Of a stretch of 64,000 bases of DNA, positions 13,170-23,624 are shown in pieces. Every line of letters starts with the position of its first letter. Position 1 is the first letter of the stretch. Location: NCBI GenBank assembly GCA_000711775.1, contig ARYC01002624.1, positions 1 through 64,000 of the forward strand, given 5' to 3'. The position numbers and the translations under genes were made by a program. This stretch comes from Oxytricha trifallax (lineage: Eukaryota > Ciliophora > Spirotrichea > Sporadotrichida > Oxytrichidae). A model generated the notes under the pieces. It was not told where the DNA came from. It saw nothing but the letters and a program-made list of their open reading frames with translations, and did not search any database.

Positions 13170-14560
13170 TAATTGCCAAAAATATCATAATATTTTTATT
13201 TTAAACTAAACTAAATTAAATATCCAAATGTGAATAAAGTACATCTTGAATCAGGGAAAGACATTACAAGTAGATAAGATGCCAGAGAAATAGAAACTAC
13301 AATTCAGGGTTATTATCTCCTAGAATCAAACAAATATTAAAGTTTCTATTATTTTTTGTATGTATAAAATTTATTCATATTTTATATTTAAGGTTAAGAT
13401 TATTTAAATAAGAATGCTTACTTTTTATATCTAAAGCCACTAGATAAAGCCTCCAAAAATTTTGAAAGCTAATTGCTTAAAATTATCATGTTTGATCATT
13501 ACTATACAACTTGCATTTAAAGGAGTGTAAATTTATCTTAAACTAACAAGTATTCTTAAATCTCAATCTTACATTGGTAATTTAGCTATATCAAATTGGT
13601 ACCATCTAACATATATTAATTATATAGTGTTTTCTAATAATAAATTTGAGGAATCTTTAGTAATCTACTCAAATTTTATTATAACCAGTTATTTCTGTCA
13701 CATTTTATTATATTTATATTATATAATATTGAATATTATAATAACCATTATATGTTCTGGATCAATCTTACACTTTTGGCAAAATAAATGCTTTCATCTA
13801 GACTTAACTATCAGTATTTTTTCTCCAATCATTTCATACTTTTAGACGTCAGAAATTGGTCATGTTGTGATTACTCTCACAAGCTATTGAGCAACTATCG
13901 CTTGAGTTATCAAAAAGCAACTAACAGGATACGATAATAATGCAAGAGGCATCAATATAGGTTACCGTAATAGTTAGAAAAATGATGTTTTACCATTGAA
14001 AACTACTTATGTTCAATATTATCCCTAAAATTACTTAAAAAATTTAGGTGTAATGTAACATCTTACACATTATTAAGTTAATTTGATTATTCATATATCG
14101 TTGCATTTTACATATGAGCTATAGTGTCAAAAGATAAATATTGGGTGATAAGGGATATTGTTATCTGATATAATGAAGTATTTGAATATATTTTTAATAG
14201 GAGGATCATATAGAGAATAAATAATATAATAATAAGTTAAAGTAAGAAAAAAGAATAAATGAGACGTTTAAATTTAATAGAACAAATAATATATAAATAA
14301 TCAGAATTACTTAAATTTAAACAATTAGCTATGAATATGAAAGCATAGTAATGATAAAGAATATATAATTATTAAATTAATCAGTATGTAAACCCCAAAA
14401 CCCCAATTCATAAATAATCAATTAAAAACGCGTTATCTTTATTAATAAATAAACAGTAATTTAACTTATAAAATTAATAGATTGAAAGTTTTGGATTTGA
14501 TATTTTTATTTTGTTTATATTTATATAAAAAAAATGATGAAATTAAATCTCAGCATTTTC
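13170..14560. other. AT-rich stretch, no gene seen apart from a telomere-like motif
   Basis: Nothing coding is supported, and the longest open frames match chance expectation. It contains the isolated C4A4 motif listed separately. Confidence 0.45.
14393..14407. repeat. Isolated C4A4 telomere-type repeat
   Basis: AAACCCCAAAACCCC is one and a half units of the hypotrich telomere repeat, embedded in otherwise very AT-rich DNA. The same repeat forms the ends of the TBE at 20396-25577, but the sequence beside it here (AATTCATAAATAATC) does not match the TBE inverted repeat. It could be the end of a different telomere-bearing element, a relic of a telomere capture, or chance. Confidence 0.6.
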
Positions 14561-14589
14561 AAATGTTGTATTATATATTATGAGCTTGA

Positions 14590-15300
14590 ATCGCATTGCT
14601 CAAGTCTGCTTTCAATTGAAGTAAAGATCGACACCGACTCAACAAATGGTTGAGGTACCCTTGTATTATCTGATATTTAGTATTTCCAGATTCCAATAGT
14701 CTTGAAGTCTAAGAGAGTAGATTAGTTACGAAGGTAATGTGTTTGAAAGGAACTTATCTCAGATTAATGCAAGTTTCAGAGTTTTCTATGATTGATTATC
14801 GTATGTAGAAATTTAAGTAGATGCCCAAAACCTAAGTGTGTGGCATAATAGCTGATAATATTTCACTCATTTTTTTTACAAATTAAAGCTGCAGTATGAA
14901 CAGCAATTCAACAGCATAGTAATAGGTTAGTCTCAACATCAATCCAAATTTGTCCAAACTTTGAATAGTTAAGTTCATCCAAAAGTTGAGCTACCTGGTA
15001 AGTAGTAAACATGGATTTGTATTAAATGGCATTCACATCAACGCAAGGAATGACAGCAGTATAGGCAGTTTTATTGTTGAAGAAATTCTTCCATTTCATT
15101 TTGTTGATAAGGTATTTAGGTTTTCCGCAAGTCAATTGCGTACAATTAGCTAGAATAGCTAAGTTCAACCCATTAAATAAATCGCCTACCTTAAGCGAAC
15201 AGCACACATAGTGGTGAAAAATTCTTAGCTTTATTAACTAAATTTAGCTATGTCGACTACATTCTCAATTGATCCACAGCATCTTTAAGTTTTAATTATT
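14590..15300 (-). pseudogene. GH25 lysozyme-like gene fragment
   Basis: The minus strand reads ...KTAYTAVIPCVDVNAIQ, then VAQLLDELNYSKFGQIWIDVETN. The FGQIWIDVE block matches the strand carrying the catalytic Asp-x-Glu pair of family 25 glycosidases (lysozymes) of protists, and the preceding 'PCV...QV..LL' spacing fits that family. Family 25 enzymes cleave peptidoglycan and in bacterivorous ciliates are plausible digestive or secreted lysozymes. No signal peptide is certain. Beyond the motif (below about 14930) the expected remaining barrel strands are not readable in one frame, and TGA codons appear. It is therefore a remnant, or a gene still split by germline insertions. Confidence 0.5.
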
Positions 15301-15647
15301 AAGAATTATTTTAATTAAAAAGAATTAATCTAAATTATGTATTTGCATTGTATTTTTTATATTTATACTTGCCTTTTAATTTATCTTGCCCATATTTTTG
15401 CCATTCATAAATAAACTATATGAATTAAAGATTATCGATGACTCGTTTGATGTTGTAATAATTTCATAACTTTACTGATTAGCTAAATTAATTAATTTTA
15501 CATTTGTTGTAAAATATATCAATAAATAGAAACTTTTGAACGAAATTCTATAATTTGAACTTATTTATAAATTTAATTAAAAGTTTCTAAAAATTAAATA
15601 TCATCTCTACATTTTTAGAACCTTAATTTTAGAACAATTATGAACAA

Positions 15648-17401
15648 ATGCTAAATACAGAGAGCAGAAGTAAACAGCACTAGTAGCTTTACAGCATAAG
15701 GAATAGTAGTAAAACTGAGACTGATGATGATGAAGAGGTAGACTTTAAATAGAGAAGTCAGATTGATAATTGTGGAACTGAAAAGCCCTTGCTGCCTGAA
15801 TCCAAAGGATTTATTTGAGCTTCTCACTCTTAATAAAATGAGCTTGATTAAAAATTGCCAATAAATTTAATGAGATATATTTCTACCACTGAGGACTTTC
15901 AAAATGATACATTATTCTAACTTTCGACTTTCCAACCTGCAATAAATGACTAAAAATAAATTGTTAAAATAGATGAAATTAGACACTTATAATTCTAAGT
16001 TTAAAAATGTTGGAAATATATGATAAATTACTTACTTGCCATTTAATAAGCTTGGAAAGATACTTCAGATTAATAATTATAGACCAATTTGTTTAAACAA
16101 TTTAATTGGAACAGGGAATAAATAAATTTTATTTCAATGTGCTTCATAACAATAGGCAAATTTAGAGAATGGTTCAAAGTTTATTAAAAGGATAATTAAT
16201 TTATTCATCAACTCAATTTAAGAAGAATCAAGAGTCAAGACGATTTCAACAATTCAGATCATAATTAAATAAATAATGGTTGCAAAGCTAAATCTAAAGA
16301 TTAAAGAAAGTAGCTTGAGTAGTAATAATAATTTCATAATTTAAATAAAAATAACAAGAAGTTTTAGGAAGAGGAAAAAAAATCAATTCTGATAAAGAAA
16401 ACCAAAACCAATTTACTTAAATTATAAAAATTTTACTTGGCCAGAATTTTAAATTTGTAAGTTGAATGTAAGAATTTAAAAAACTCATTATTTGTCGAGT
16501 CTTAATTTACTGATAAACTTAAAAAAGAAATACAGAAATAGTTAGAATTGATTTTATAAAGAAGCTGTGAATTGACTGAGATAGAGGAAACAAATAATAG
16601 ATTTTAGAGAATTTAAATAATTAAATTAATAAAGAGAAAGTTTTAATTTAAAATCTGAATCTATTAGACTTTCATCTATGAAAAATAAAATAAACCCTTA
16701 ATAATATGATAAAAACTTTCCAAGCTCAAATTTTATTACTCAAAAGTTTGTTTGGGGAACAAAAAGATACGATAATAAACAAGCACAATACCAAGGAAAT
16801 GTAACAAATATAAAACTATTTATGGCATTAAATGATGATTCAATAATTTTAAATAACGGCACCAAATATTTAGTGATTGTTATCGATCCACCATTGAGAA
16901 GAACAGCTTGTAAAAATAATTTATTAAACTCAAAATAACAAACTAATATTTGACTCAATTCCATTTGATCTACTGTTATCAGATTGATATATTTCCTCAT
17001 GGGTATAAAACAATCAAATGTATGAAGCAATTCAAATTATTAATTAAAAAAGATATGAAAAAGTTGATATTTTGATCTGGATTAAATTTAATGAAAATAA
17101 AACATCTTACAACAACGTTGGCTACTATCTGAGACATGTTGCAGAATTTTACATTATATTTAGGAAGAAGGGTTCATTTTAGAACTTAAAGAAGAGGTCA
17201 GTGTTGCACTTTCACTTTAATGTCATTATAGAGAAAACAAGAAAAACATGCCGAAACCTTGAAAATTTCTATAAACTGGTTAAGGAAATGGTCCCAGATT
17301 ATTATTATTTAGACTTATATGCGAGAGAGTGCAATTAGAGAGACAAATGGTATTCTGTTGGAGATCAATAAATTCAAATGCCTCCAGAGTTAAGAAGGTG
17401 A
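15648..17401 (+). CDS. MT-A70 family adenine methyltransferase-like gene (DPPL variant)
   Basis: Starts at ATG 15648 (MLNTESRSKQH...DDDEEVDFKQ) and stays in one frame to about 16640 with a single TGA at 15816-15818. A possible 28-nt GT-AG intron (about 16638-16665) leads into the frame KFVWGTKRYDNK, then KYLVIVIDPPLRRTACKN. After a +1 change at an AAA-TAA site near 16932 it continues as FDSIPFDLLLSD(TGA)YISSWV, then YEKVDILIWIKFNENK, YYLRHVAEFYIIF, FHFNVIIEKTRKTCRNLEN and YYLDLYAREC...DKWYSVGDQ, ending at TGA 17399-17401. This is the order of the MT-A70 (METTL3/14, MTA) fold: catalytic strand, WV strand, IWIK strand, then the ELFAR-like and GW-G blocks. DPPW is replaced by DPPL, so catalysis is doubtful. 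The N-terminal half is charged, K/N/Q-rich and unrecognised. One frame change and two TGAs leave open whether it works. Confidence 0.65.
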
Positions 17402-17409
17402 GAATTTAA

Positions 17410-18000
17410 ATGAATTAAATAATTCTATTCAGTAAGTTTTAATTTCTAATTTGATATTATTAAAAAAACTTTAAATCTTTTATTTTTTCAGTAAAAATTA
17501 AATTAGAATTAATTCATTTTTCTAATTACAATAAAATAACAGTTCTATTTAATTAAATTACTACAAAATACAAAGGCTAATTAGCAATAATATACTTTAT
17601 AAGTTTTATTTTAAATTTATTTACTTTTATTTAAGAAGCTTTTTTAAATTTATTTAATATATTTTAATTTTTAATCTACATAACAAAACAAATACTTATT
17701 TTAATTTTAATTTTTTTCATTATCTTATAGAATTTGTTTGGAATATTTTGAAGTAACTTAATTTACCACAGAAACCCCAGATATTTTTTGCTGTTTATTA
17801 AGTTATTTTATTTTAGAAACCTTCAATTTTTATTGGGGCTGAATTCATTTCTGTAATCATAAATCCTTTAGCAAAATTGATTCCAAAGCAAAGGTGAGCA
17901 CGTGATAATAGCACTTTCTGAAAAGGTTCTAGTTTAATCTCCTTATTTTCATGCCAAACTCTCTCATGAAGGCTGCACAATATCCCCTAGAAACCTAAAC
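17410..18000. other. AT-rich spacer, nothing recognised
   Basis: Follows the methyltransferase-like gene. No coding or structural signal is supported. Confidence 0.4.
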
Positions 18001-18054
18001 TTCACTTATCTTTCTTCTATTAAGATCTTGTGTTCAGAGGATTCATGTCCCTGT

Positions 18055-18215
18055 TCTTTATCCAGGAGAACAACTTAGAAAGTTAAGTAAAAGAGTCGGA
18101 ACGAGGAGGGACAGTCGAACCGTTCTAACCAAGAGGTAAAATTTTACCTCACTAGTCCGAAAAGCGAACTTCCCCCAGCTGGACTTCAAAATCCAAAGGT
18201 GCGTTTTAACAAAGA
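18055..18215. other. GC-richer segment with hairpins, possible structured RNA
   Basis: A sharp island of balanced base composition. It contains the perfect 18-base palindrome GAGGTAAAATTTTACCTC (18134-18151). A possible stem AGTCC (near 18155)/GGACT (near 18181) encloses a CCCCCAGCTG loop. GTCGAACC is the complement of a T-arm-like GGTTCGAC. No complete tRNA cloverleaf could be built on either strand. The CCCCCAG(C/T)TG motif and the preceding GTCC(A/G)AA also occur in the hairpin island at 31012-31210. RNA origin is only an inference. Confidence 0.25.
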
Positions 18216-18219
18216 AGTA

Positions 18220-19130
18220 CATACATACTCACGAGTGGCCATAAATCATAGAGTATGTCAGATTTGACAACCTTAAGTCAGTACAATTCTTTTAGCACCC
18301 GTTCACAACTCAGCTAGGTACTGCACACAACCCTAGCACAACTGGAGCAATCACTCACTATTAGGTTTTCTTAATTTTCGAATTGATTACCTAGAGTCTA
18401 GTCACCTTAAACCAACAAAAACAGTGAACTTACGTCCAATTATTTCACTTACTTAGCTCCACCCCAACCCCCCCTAAAAAGTCCACTCTCTGTTCATGAT
18501 GACATTTTTAACTTCAACTAGGTATGAGGCCTGACAGAAGAGATTCAGTCATTTAGTTATAAACATCTCTCAACTAAAACTACAAAGAAATTACTATGAA
18601 AGAAGTTTTCAAACACTGTCCAAAAACCTCATACAAACAACGATCCCTTCAACTATCCTTCACCCAAACAACTCAAAATCTACCACCTACCATTTTTTCT
18701 CTGCTCAGCAGAGAAAGCACCAAGATACGTTTTAGAAGGAATCACTCCCGAAAATTCTCTAACTCAAATACGTCATACAATAAGAAATTTAATTTCCTAC
18801 TATCTAATAGGAAAACTAAATAAATAAGAGAATCACCCAAGACATTAATAAGATTTTGACCAAAGATATGAGGGGAATCACCCCAAAATTATATTAGGCT
18901 ATTTAATACTAAAACAAAATTACACCTAGTCAATTAATAATGTCTACTACAGGGAACAATCACCAACACAAACAAAAGTAAACACATTCACCAACAACAA
19001 AAAACTCCGGCCCAAAGCCGGAGAACCTTACTTTTGAAAACCCAGAAACCCCTAAATCCCTAAACCCCATAGATTTACTTGTTAAATCTGGATATTATCC
19101 AATAAAACTAAAGAAAGTTATTAAATAACA
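18220..19130. other. Pyrimidine/adenine-rich region with one strong hairpin
   Basis: Less AT-rich than average, with no convincing gene; the small ORF at 18596-18823 has no support beyond length. At 19003-19022 lies CTCCGGC-CCAAA-GCCGGAG, a perfect 7-bp G+C-rich stem that stands out strongly here. A run of C3-4A-rich words (ACCCCTAAATCCCTAAACCCC) follows at 19048-19068. Confidence 0.35.
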
Positions 19131-19775
19131 TATAAAAGATTTGGGACTTTTATCTACTATATAATATTGATAAAATAGAAAACAATCGGAAATATTAGAA
19201 ATAATTTAATTTAATAACTGTGTGGATTTATAAATTAGTAAATTTAACTATGTATAAGAAGCAAAAAGTGAAATAAATATCATGCTATTTTACAAGCAAT
19301 CATATAGAAATACTAAAAAAATTAATGTTGAGCTATATTTATTAATTTATATTTTATTTTCCTGAATAGTTTGTGATTCTACGTAGAGTCAATTATCGAA
19401 CTTAATAACAGTCATTCGGATTATAATAAGTATATTTACTACTCTATCGTTGCACTTTGTGAACTTCCCTCTGCGATTTATAAATACTAAAATATAATTA
19501 TGTTTAGAATAATTAAAAACAGACTACTAGCTGAATGTGTTTGGTGTAAAGTATGAGAATTTATTCTGATAGTTGGAAATTTACTTACCTACTTTTAATT
19601 TTAAGTAATATTAGATTTCATTTATAGAGAGTGTTCACTTTTAGAGTGGTAATGTCTATTTCCATTTTAATACTAATGATAATAAATGTAAATCAAATAC
19701 GTTAATTCAGAATTTCTAATAATTTTTAATTTTCAATGATTTATGATCGATAATAAAATTTAATTAAAGATATTT

Positions 19776-20144
19776 CAGGAAGTGGGTCTCTATGATTTGA
19801 AAATCAATGGGAAATGGTGTCCAATCTGCAATCTTACAGATTGCATGGAAAATAGCTATAGAACTCTGAGAGCTTTTGATGAAACTATGTAAGAACTCCA
19901 AGAATATGTCGAGTTCGGAGTTTATGATGGAGTAAGCTCCATTGATAGCGAGAAGAAGAGAAGGAGATTGAAAAACATGTACTCAATTTCTACAGAGAAA
20001 GAGTATACTTAAGACAGTTGTGGGCTCACAAGAATTCATTTTTTTGAGTTAATTTTTAAAGAATTAATTGAAATAGAATCAATGATGAGACAACCAGAGA
20101 GATTGAACAGATCAGATGATTTAAATAATACTAAAAGGGCTTGA
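19776..20144 (+). CDS. Exon-like segment of an unrecognised protein, with C-terminus
   Basis: An open frame follows a TTTCAG splice-acceptor-like site at about 19778. It reads EVGLYDLKINGKWCPICNL, DETMQELQEYVEFGVYDG, SEKKRRRLKNMYSIS, HFFELIFKELIEIESMM, and ends at TGA 20142-20144. It has a CxxC pair, a basic patch and an amphipathic C-terminus, and normal Gln use of TAA. Composition is better than the flanks, but the length is within chance limits. No start or upstream exon was found. It may be a host gene exon or the last piece of a gene removed by rearrangement. Confidence 0.4.
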
Positions 20145-20164
20145 CCCTTATATGCTTTAAAGCT

Positions 20165-20225
20165 AATTGATCGGGGGTCCCCAGAGACCTCAATGTGATC
20201 AAATTATTATTATTATTATTATTAT
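20165..20225. repeat. GGGGTCCCC hairpin followed by (ATT)n
   Basis: TTGATC...GATCAA arms enclose GGGGGTCCCCAGAGACCTC, followed directly by a (TTA)n tract at 20204-20225. The layout, a structured head next to a simple-repeat tail, resembles a SINE 3' end. The words GGGGTCC and AGAGAC recur at 31092-31106. Confidence 0.3.
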
Positions 20226-20395
20226 CCAGGAGAACATTAATTCTGCTAACTTACTTGTAATGGTAAGGCCCAAGGAACAAAAGCGGGAGCTTGAGGAGGT
20301 GGTATTTTGCCATTATTTCGTAGGATCTGTGATATGGAACGTTATCGATCATTATAACAGTATGATTTCTCCACTAAACATCTATCTCATCCAAT
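20226..20395 (+). pseudogene. Coding-like segment cut by the TBE
   Basis: Reads NINSANLLVMVRPKEQKRELE, VVFCHYFVGSVIWNVIDHY and NSMISPL in one frame up to the first base of the TBE at 20396. Sequence beyond the other end of the TBE (25578 on) does not obviously continue it. Product unknown. Confidence 0.3.
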
Positions 20396-20530
20396 CAAAA
20401 CCCCAAAACCCTTTCAGTAGTTTGATTGAGTTTTTAATTGATAAAAGTAGACTATTAGTGCATATTTTATTAGGGTTTTAATAGGGTTTATGTAGGGGTT
20501 TAATGTTTAAATATTAGTATTTTAAGTGAG
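20396..20530 (+). repeat. TBE left terminal inverted repeat
   Basis: 135 bp, beginning with the C4A4 telomere repeat and ending ...TTAAGTGAG. It pairs with 25443-25577 with few differences, notably near the middle (TGCATATTTT against TGCGCATACTTT read outward). Confidence 0.9.
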
Positions 20531-20578
20531 TATAACAAGCGAGTTTTTAAAATATTTCACACAAACATAAGCTTAGAG

Positions 20579-22011
20579 TCATGTGGCAGTTCTCTGAATT
20601 TTATCTTTCTAAGTTGATGTTTGATTGTTTCTATTGTTTAGTTATTGATTCTCTTAGCTTGGCTTGATAATAGTTGAGTATGCAAGTTCTCTGAGACCTC
20701 CATTTATTTTATTTTTATCGAGATATTGTTTGATTCTCTGCTTAGAATTTCTCTCACCCCTGCAGCTAAAGTAGTCGTTTCTTGGCATGTCGCTCTCTAT
20801 TATTATTACTGCTAGAGCCCATATATCCCATTAAGTTTCTCTATCTCTCCAGTCCTCTCTCTCTCTGGGAAATATCCAGAAGTGCCGTATACATTTACTT
20901 ATGAAGAGGCTTACTTTCTTTGAGCTCTTTTTAAGTCAATAATATAAACTCTAAGAGGCTGAAAGTTCATCATGATGTTCTCTGGCTTTAAGTCTCTATG
21001 AACATAACCTAGCTTGTGAAGCTCTTCAATCCCCTCAACTATCTGCTATACTATCTAGCCAATTTATCTCTGACATCTATTGTCAGATAAGAATTCTCTG
21101 TAAGTCATTTCAAGTAAAGGAAGCCTGAAGGCTACATGATCTTTACCAAGTAAAATAGCATCAAGCTAGATGATATGCCTGCACTCATTTAACTTTGCCT
21201 TTTAAAGAGCATAATACTCATTTGCAAATTCCATTTGGAACTTGTCATCAGCTAGGAAGTAATTGAATGGATATATCTTGTAAGCATATTAGTCATCAGT
21301 AATGACTCTCTTCTCTATTTTATCTAAAAGAGTGAGGATACTTTCTGGGCAAGAATCTAAGTCAATAATTTTAAATATGGGAATCTACATTGCCTCTATT
21401 TTAACCATGATTTTATTGATATCAGAGACTAGAAAGTTCTTGACTTCTTTCTTCTTTTTAACTTACTTCTAGACTTTAACTCTAAGAGACTCCACTGGGT
21501 TTCTTGATCTTCTCTTTTAGAGGAATCTATTCCCTGTAGGTTCATGAATAAAAACAAAACTTTAATTGTGCTTTTTCTTTAAGTGCACTTTGAGGTCTCT
21601 AGTATGAGAATATGGCTTCTCATAGAACTCACAGACATACTTCCCATATTTCTTTTAATGCTAAAGATATAACCTTGGCATATCGTTGTGTATATCTCTC
21701 AAGTGTCTCTCATAAGTTTACTTATAAGGGAAAACTTTATTGCATACTTTGCATTAATAGTCAACTTTGGCTGGTATTTATTAATGCTCTATGGCTAGTT
21801 GTTTAACCTCCTCCTCAATTTGCAAAGCCTCTTTGATAACCTCCTACTTAACTTATATTTAAATCTCAAAGCTAGACTGGTCAAAGTTGTCATAAGTAGG
21901 CTCCCACTGAGTATAAGCGTCTCTGGTCTCTACTTTTCTTGGTTTCTGGAATGATAACTTTTATTGACTTGATCCAAGTACTGCCGCTCTTCTTAACAGG
22001 TTAGCGCTCAT
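20579..22011 (-). CDS. TBE 57 kDa protein: C2H2 zinc fingers plus protein kinase domain
   Basis: ATG at 22011 (MSANLLRRAAVLGSSQQKL). Residues about 96-150 hold two C2H2-like fingers: CKVCNKVF...H...H and YVCEFYEKPYSHTRDLKVH...H. A lysine-rich linker follows (VQKQVKKKKEVKNF). The kinase catalytic half comes next: IEELHKLGYVHRDLKPENIM (catalytic loop HRDLKPEN), then VYIIDLKRAQ where DFG normally stands, then YGTSGYFPERE. This matches the kinase-bearing ORF of TBEs; its role in transposition is unknown. In the (GA)n run at 20853-20864 the frame slips by two bases, so the kinase C-lobe (DWRDRETQWDIWALAVI) is in another frame, ending near TGA 20579-20581. The IDLK motif suggests weak or altered Mg binding. 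It runs divergently from the 22 kDa gene. Confidence 0.88.
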
Positions 22012-22034
22012 TTTAGTTTGTTGATAAATTTAGG

Positions 22035-22137
22035 GTGTTGTTAACCATTGCTCACAGGTGTAATAATTGCCCACAGGTGTAACAATTGCCACACCTTTTA
22101 CAATTGCTCACAGTGTTAACAATTGCCCACAGAATTT
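22035..22137 (+). repeat. Subterminal tandem repeats, about 19 bp unit
   Basis: Five degenerate units of ATTGCYCACAGGTGTAACA in the left arm; the opposite arm (23105-23162) holds three to four in inverted orientation. Arrays like this are typical transposase-binding sites in hAT, CACTA and Mutator-type elements. The binding role here is an inference. Confidence 0.7.
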
Positions 22138-22369
22138 AAACTAAGACACTTTTTTCACACAATTGATTGATCTCTCGATCCCTTCACTCTCTTCAAGTAA
22201 AGTGGAACAAACTCATACAAAGTTATTAGATGAATGTTTTACATTAGTACTTACAACGTAGTACAGATAATCCACTTATCAAAAGAAAAACCATACTACC
22301 GATTTCTGATTATTAATATCATTGGCTAATAAATCTATGCTTTATTATATAATAAAGCCTTAAAGAGTT

Positions 22370-22851
22370 ATGACTTACTCATATGTTGGGAGGTATGTTC
22401 CGGTTGATTCGGAATTTGAACCGTTAAAGCCCTCGGTTTTTAATGTTATGATAGCTTCCTATATTATACTATATCAGGCAAATGTATAGGAGCTTACAAC
22501 AACAACGATTTGCTGATGATCATTCAAGTTAAGTTAATGCTTAACGATTTGCCTAGACTCGGAACTTTAGATTAATCGCATCATAAATAGCTTTTATTTT
22601 AGAGACAATCCGAGTATCAGATTATACTCTATTTGTCAATGATTAGAGAGACGAATATCTTGGATAAGAAAACTCCATTAGATTATCTCTCAAGATATCA
22701 ACCTAATTGTATTAAAAACAAGAAGTCATTACTTCTAGTGTTTTGCCTTGACTATATCGCTTAGTTGAAAAGTAGCCTGAGAAGTATAATTAGAAAGAAC
22801 ATTAGAAGCAAGAAATACTTAATAAGACCTTCTCATAAGGAAGAAAAATGA
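22370..22851 (+). CDS. Unrecognised small protein of the nested element
   Basis: ATG 22370 opens MTYSYVGRYVPVDSEFEPLK, then PSVFNVMIASYIILYQAN. Near 22480 the good reading moves one frame to VKLMLNDLPRLGTLDQ, YQIILYLSMIRETN, LDYLSRYQPNCIKNKK and LRSIIRKNIRSKKY, ending at TGA 22849-22851. A GT at 22479 and several AG sites downstream allow a short intron, but none that I tried joins the frames exactly. Composition is clearly better than the element's arms. No transposase or DNA-binding motif was recognised. Confidence 0.45.
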
Positions 22852-23333
22852 ATGAGTACGGAACTTAAGCTATTCAATTAATTATATAAATAAGCTCTTT
22901 GCTAGATTGATTAATTTCATAGATAAAGTAAGAAAAATTTTATTATATCTATCTTAATGACTTATATCCATGCATTAATTTCTTTATAGCTTTAAGGAAA
23001 GTTAAAAAATTATTTTAATGGAAAAGTTTCATCTAATAACTTTGTTCCAATTTACTTGAAGAGAGAGAGAAGGGATCGAAAGATCAAGTCTTAATTTAAA
23101 TTCTGTGTGCAATAGTTAACACTGTTAGCAATTGTTACACCTGTGGGCAATGGTTGACAACACCCAAATTTTATTATAATAGTGATAAAATATGCCTGAT
23201 AAACTATTATAGTTGAGTATAAGACACTACTCTGGTAGATTCTGGGCTGAGAGGTAAGAAAATTAAATAACTTTAAAAAACTGTAAGTTCACATAATTTA
23301 TGAAAATTTTACACGTTTTAGTAAATTAAAATA

Positions 23334-23427
23334 CTCCTAATGAAGTTTTGTTTCTTGAGGAGGTCCTCAAAATCAAGTTTGAACTTAATTTGGAGGACCT
23401 CCTAAAATAATTAAACATTATTAGGAG
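23334..23427. repeat. 94 bp palindrome in the TBE
   Basis: CTCCTAATGAAG and CTTGAGGAGGTCCTC on the left mirror ...GAGGACCTCCT and ATTATTAGGAG on the right, with a short central AAG-TTTGAA-CTT. It is a foldback mini-element, or a strong hairpin, upstream of the 22 kDa gene. A related word, AGTAGGTCCTCCC, occurs at 23529. Confidence 0.6.
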
Positions 23428-23624
23428 CAATTTTATGGAGATATATTGACAAAAATGGAAATCAATCTGTGAAACTTAGAGCAAGTTTTTCAATGCTTCT
23501 CCGCATATCTTATCAAGGTTGACTTAGAGTAGGTCCTCCCTATTTAGTAGTAAGTTTTTAATAAATTTAGAATGGATATCCATAATTTTAAATTTCATTA
23601 ACATTTCTAGAAAGAGGAAGCAAG

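Larger units (their letters stand above)
22033..23165. mobile_element. 1.13 kb DNA element nested in the TBE
   Basis: Perfectly placed terminal inverted repeats: the left end is GGGTGTTGTTAACCATTGCT and the right end is the reverse complement of GGGTGTTGTCAACCATTGCC. The arms extend about 200 bp with gaps, through TTCGATCCCTTC and CTTCAAGTAAA to GTTATTAG. Each arm starts with tandem units of about 19 bp built on ATTGC(T/C)CACAGGTGTAA. Flanks AAATTTA and AAATTTTA look like a 7-8 bp target duplication, as in hAT-type insertions, but no hAT transposase is visible. It lies 21 bases upstream of the kinase ATG, in the spacer between divergent TBE genes. Its own small ORFs lie inside (22370-22851). 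Confidence 0.8.

Noticed and set aside
16137-16709. 190-codon K/N/Q-rich ORF as an independent gene
   Set aside because: It is in frame with the ATG at 15648 and flows into the MT-A70 region; treated as part of that gene.
18080-18190. Possible tRNA (Gln or Sec type) on either strand
   Set aside because: A T-arm-like GGTTCGAC and an anticodon-like TTCAAAA loop exist, but no acceptor stem or D-arm can be paired in either orientation.
21612-21806. Plus-strand ORF within the TBE
   Set aside because: Lies antisense to the C2H2 fingers of the kinase protein.
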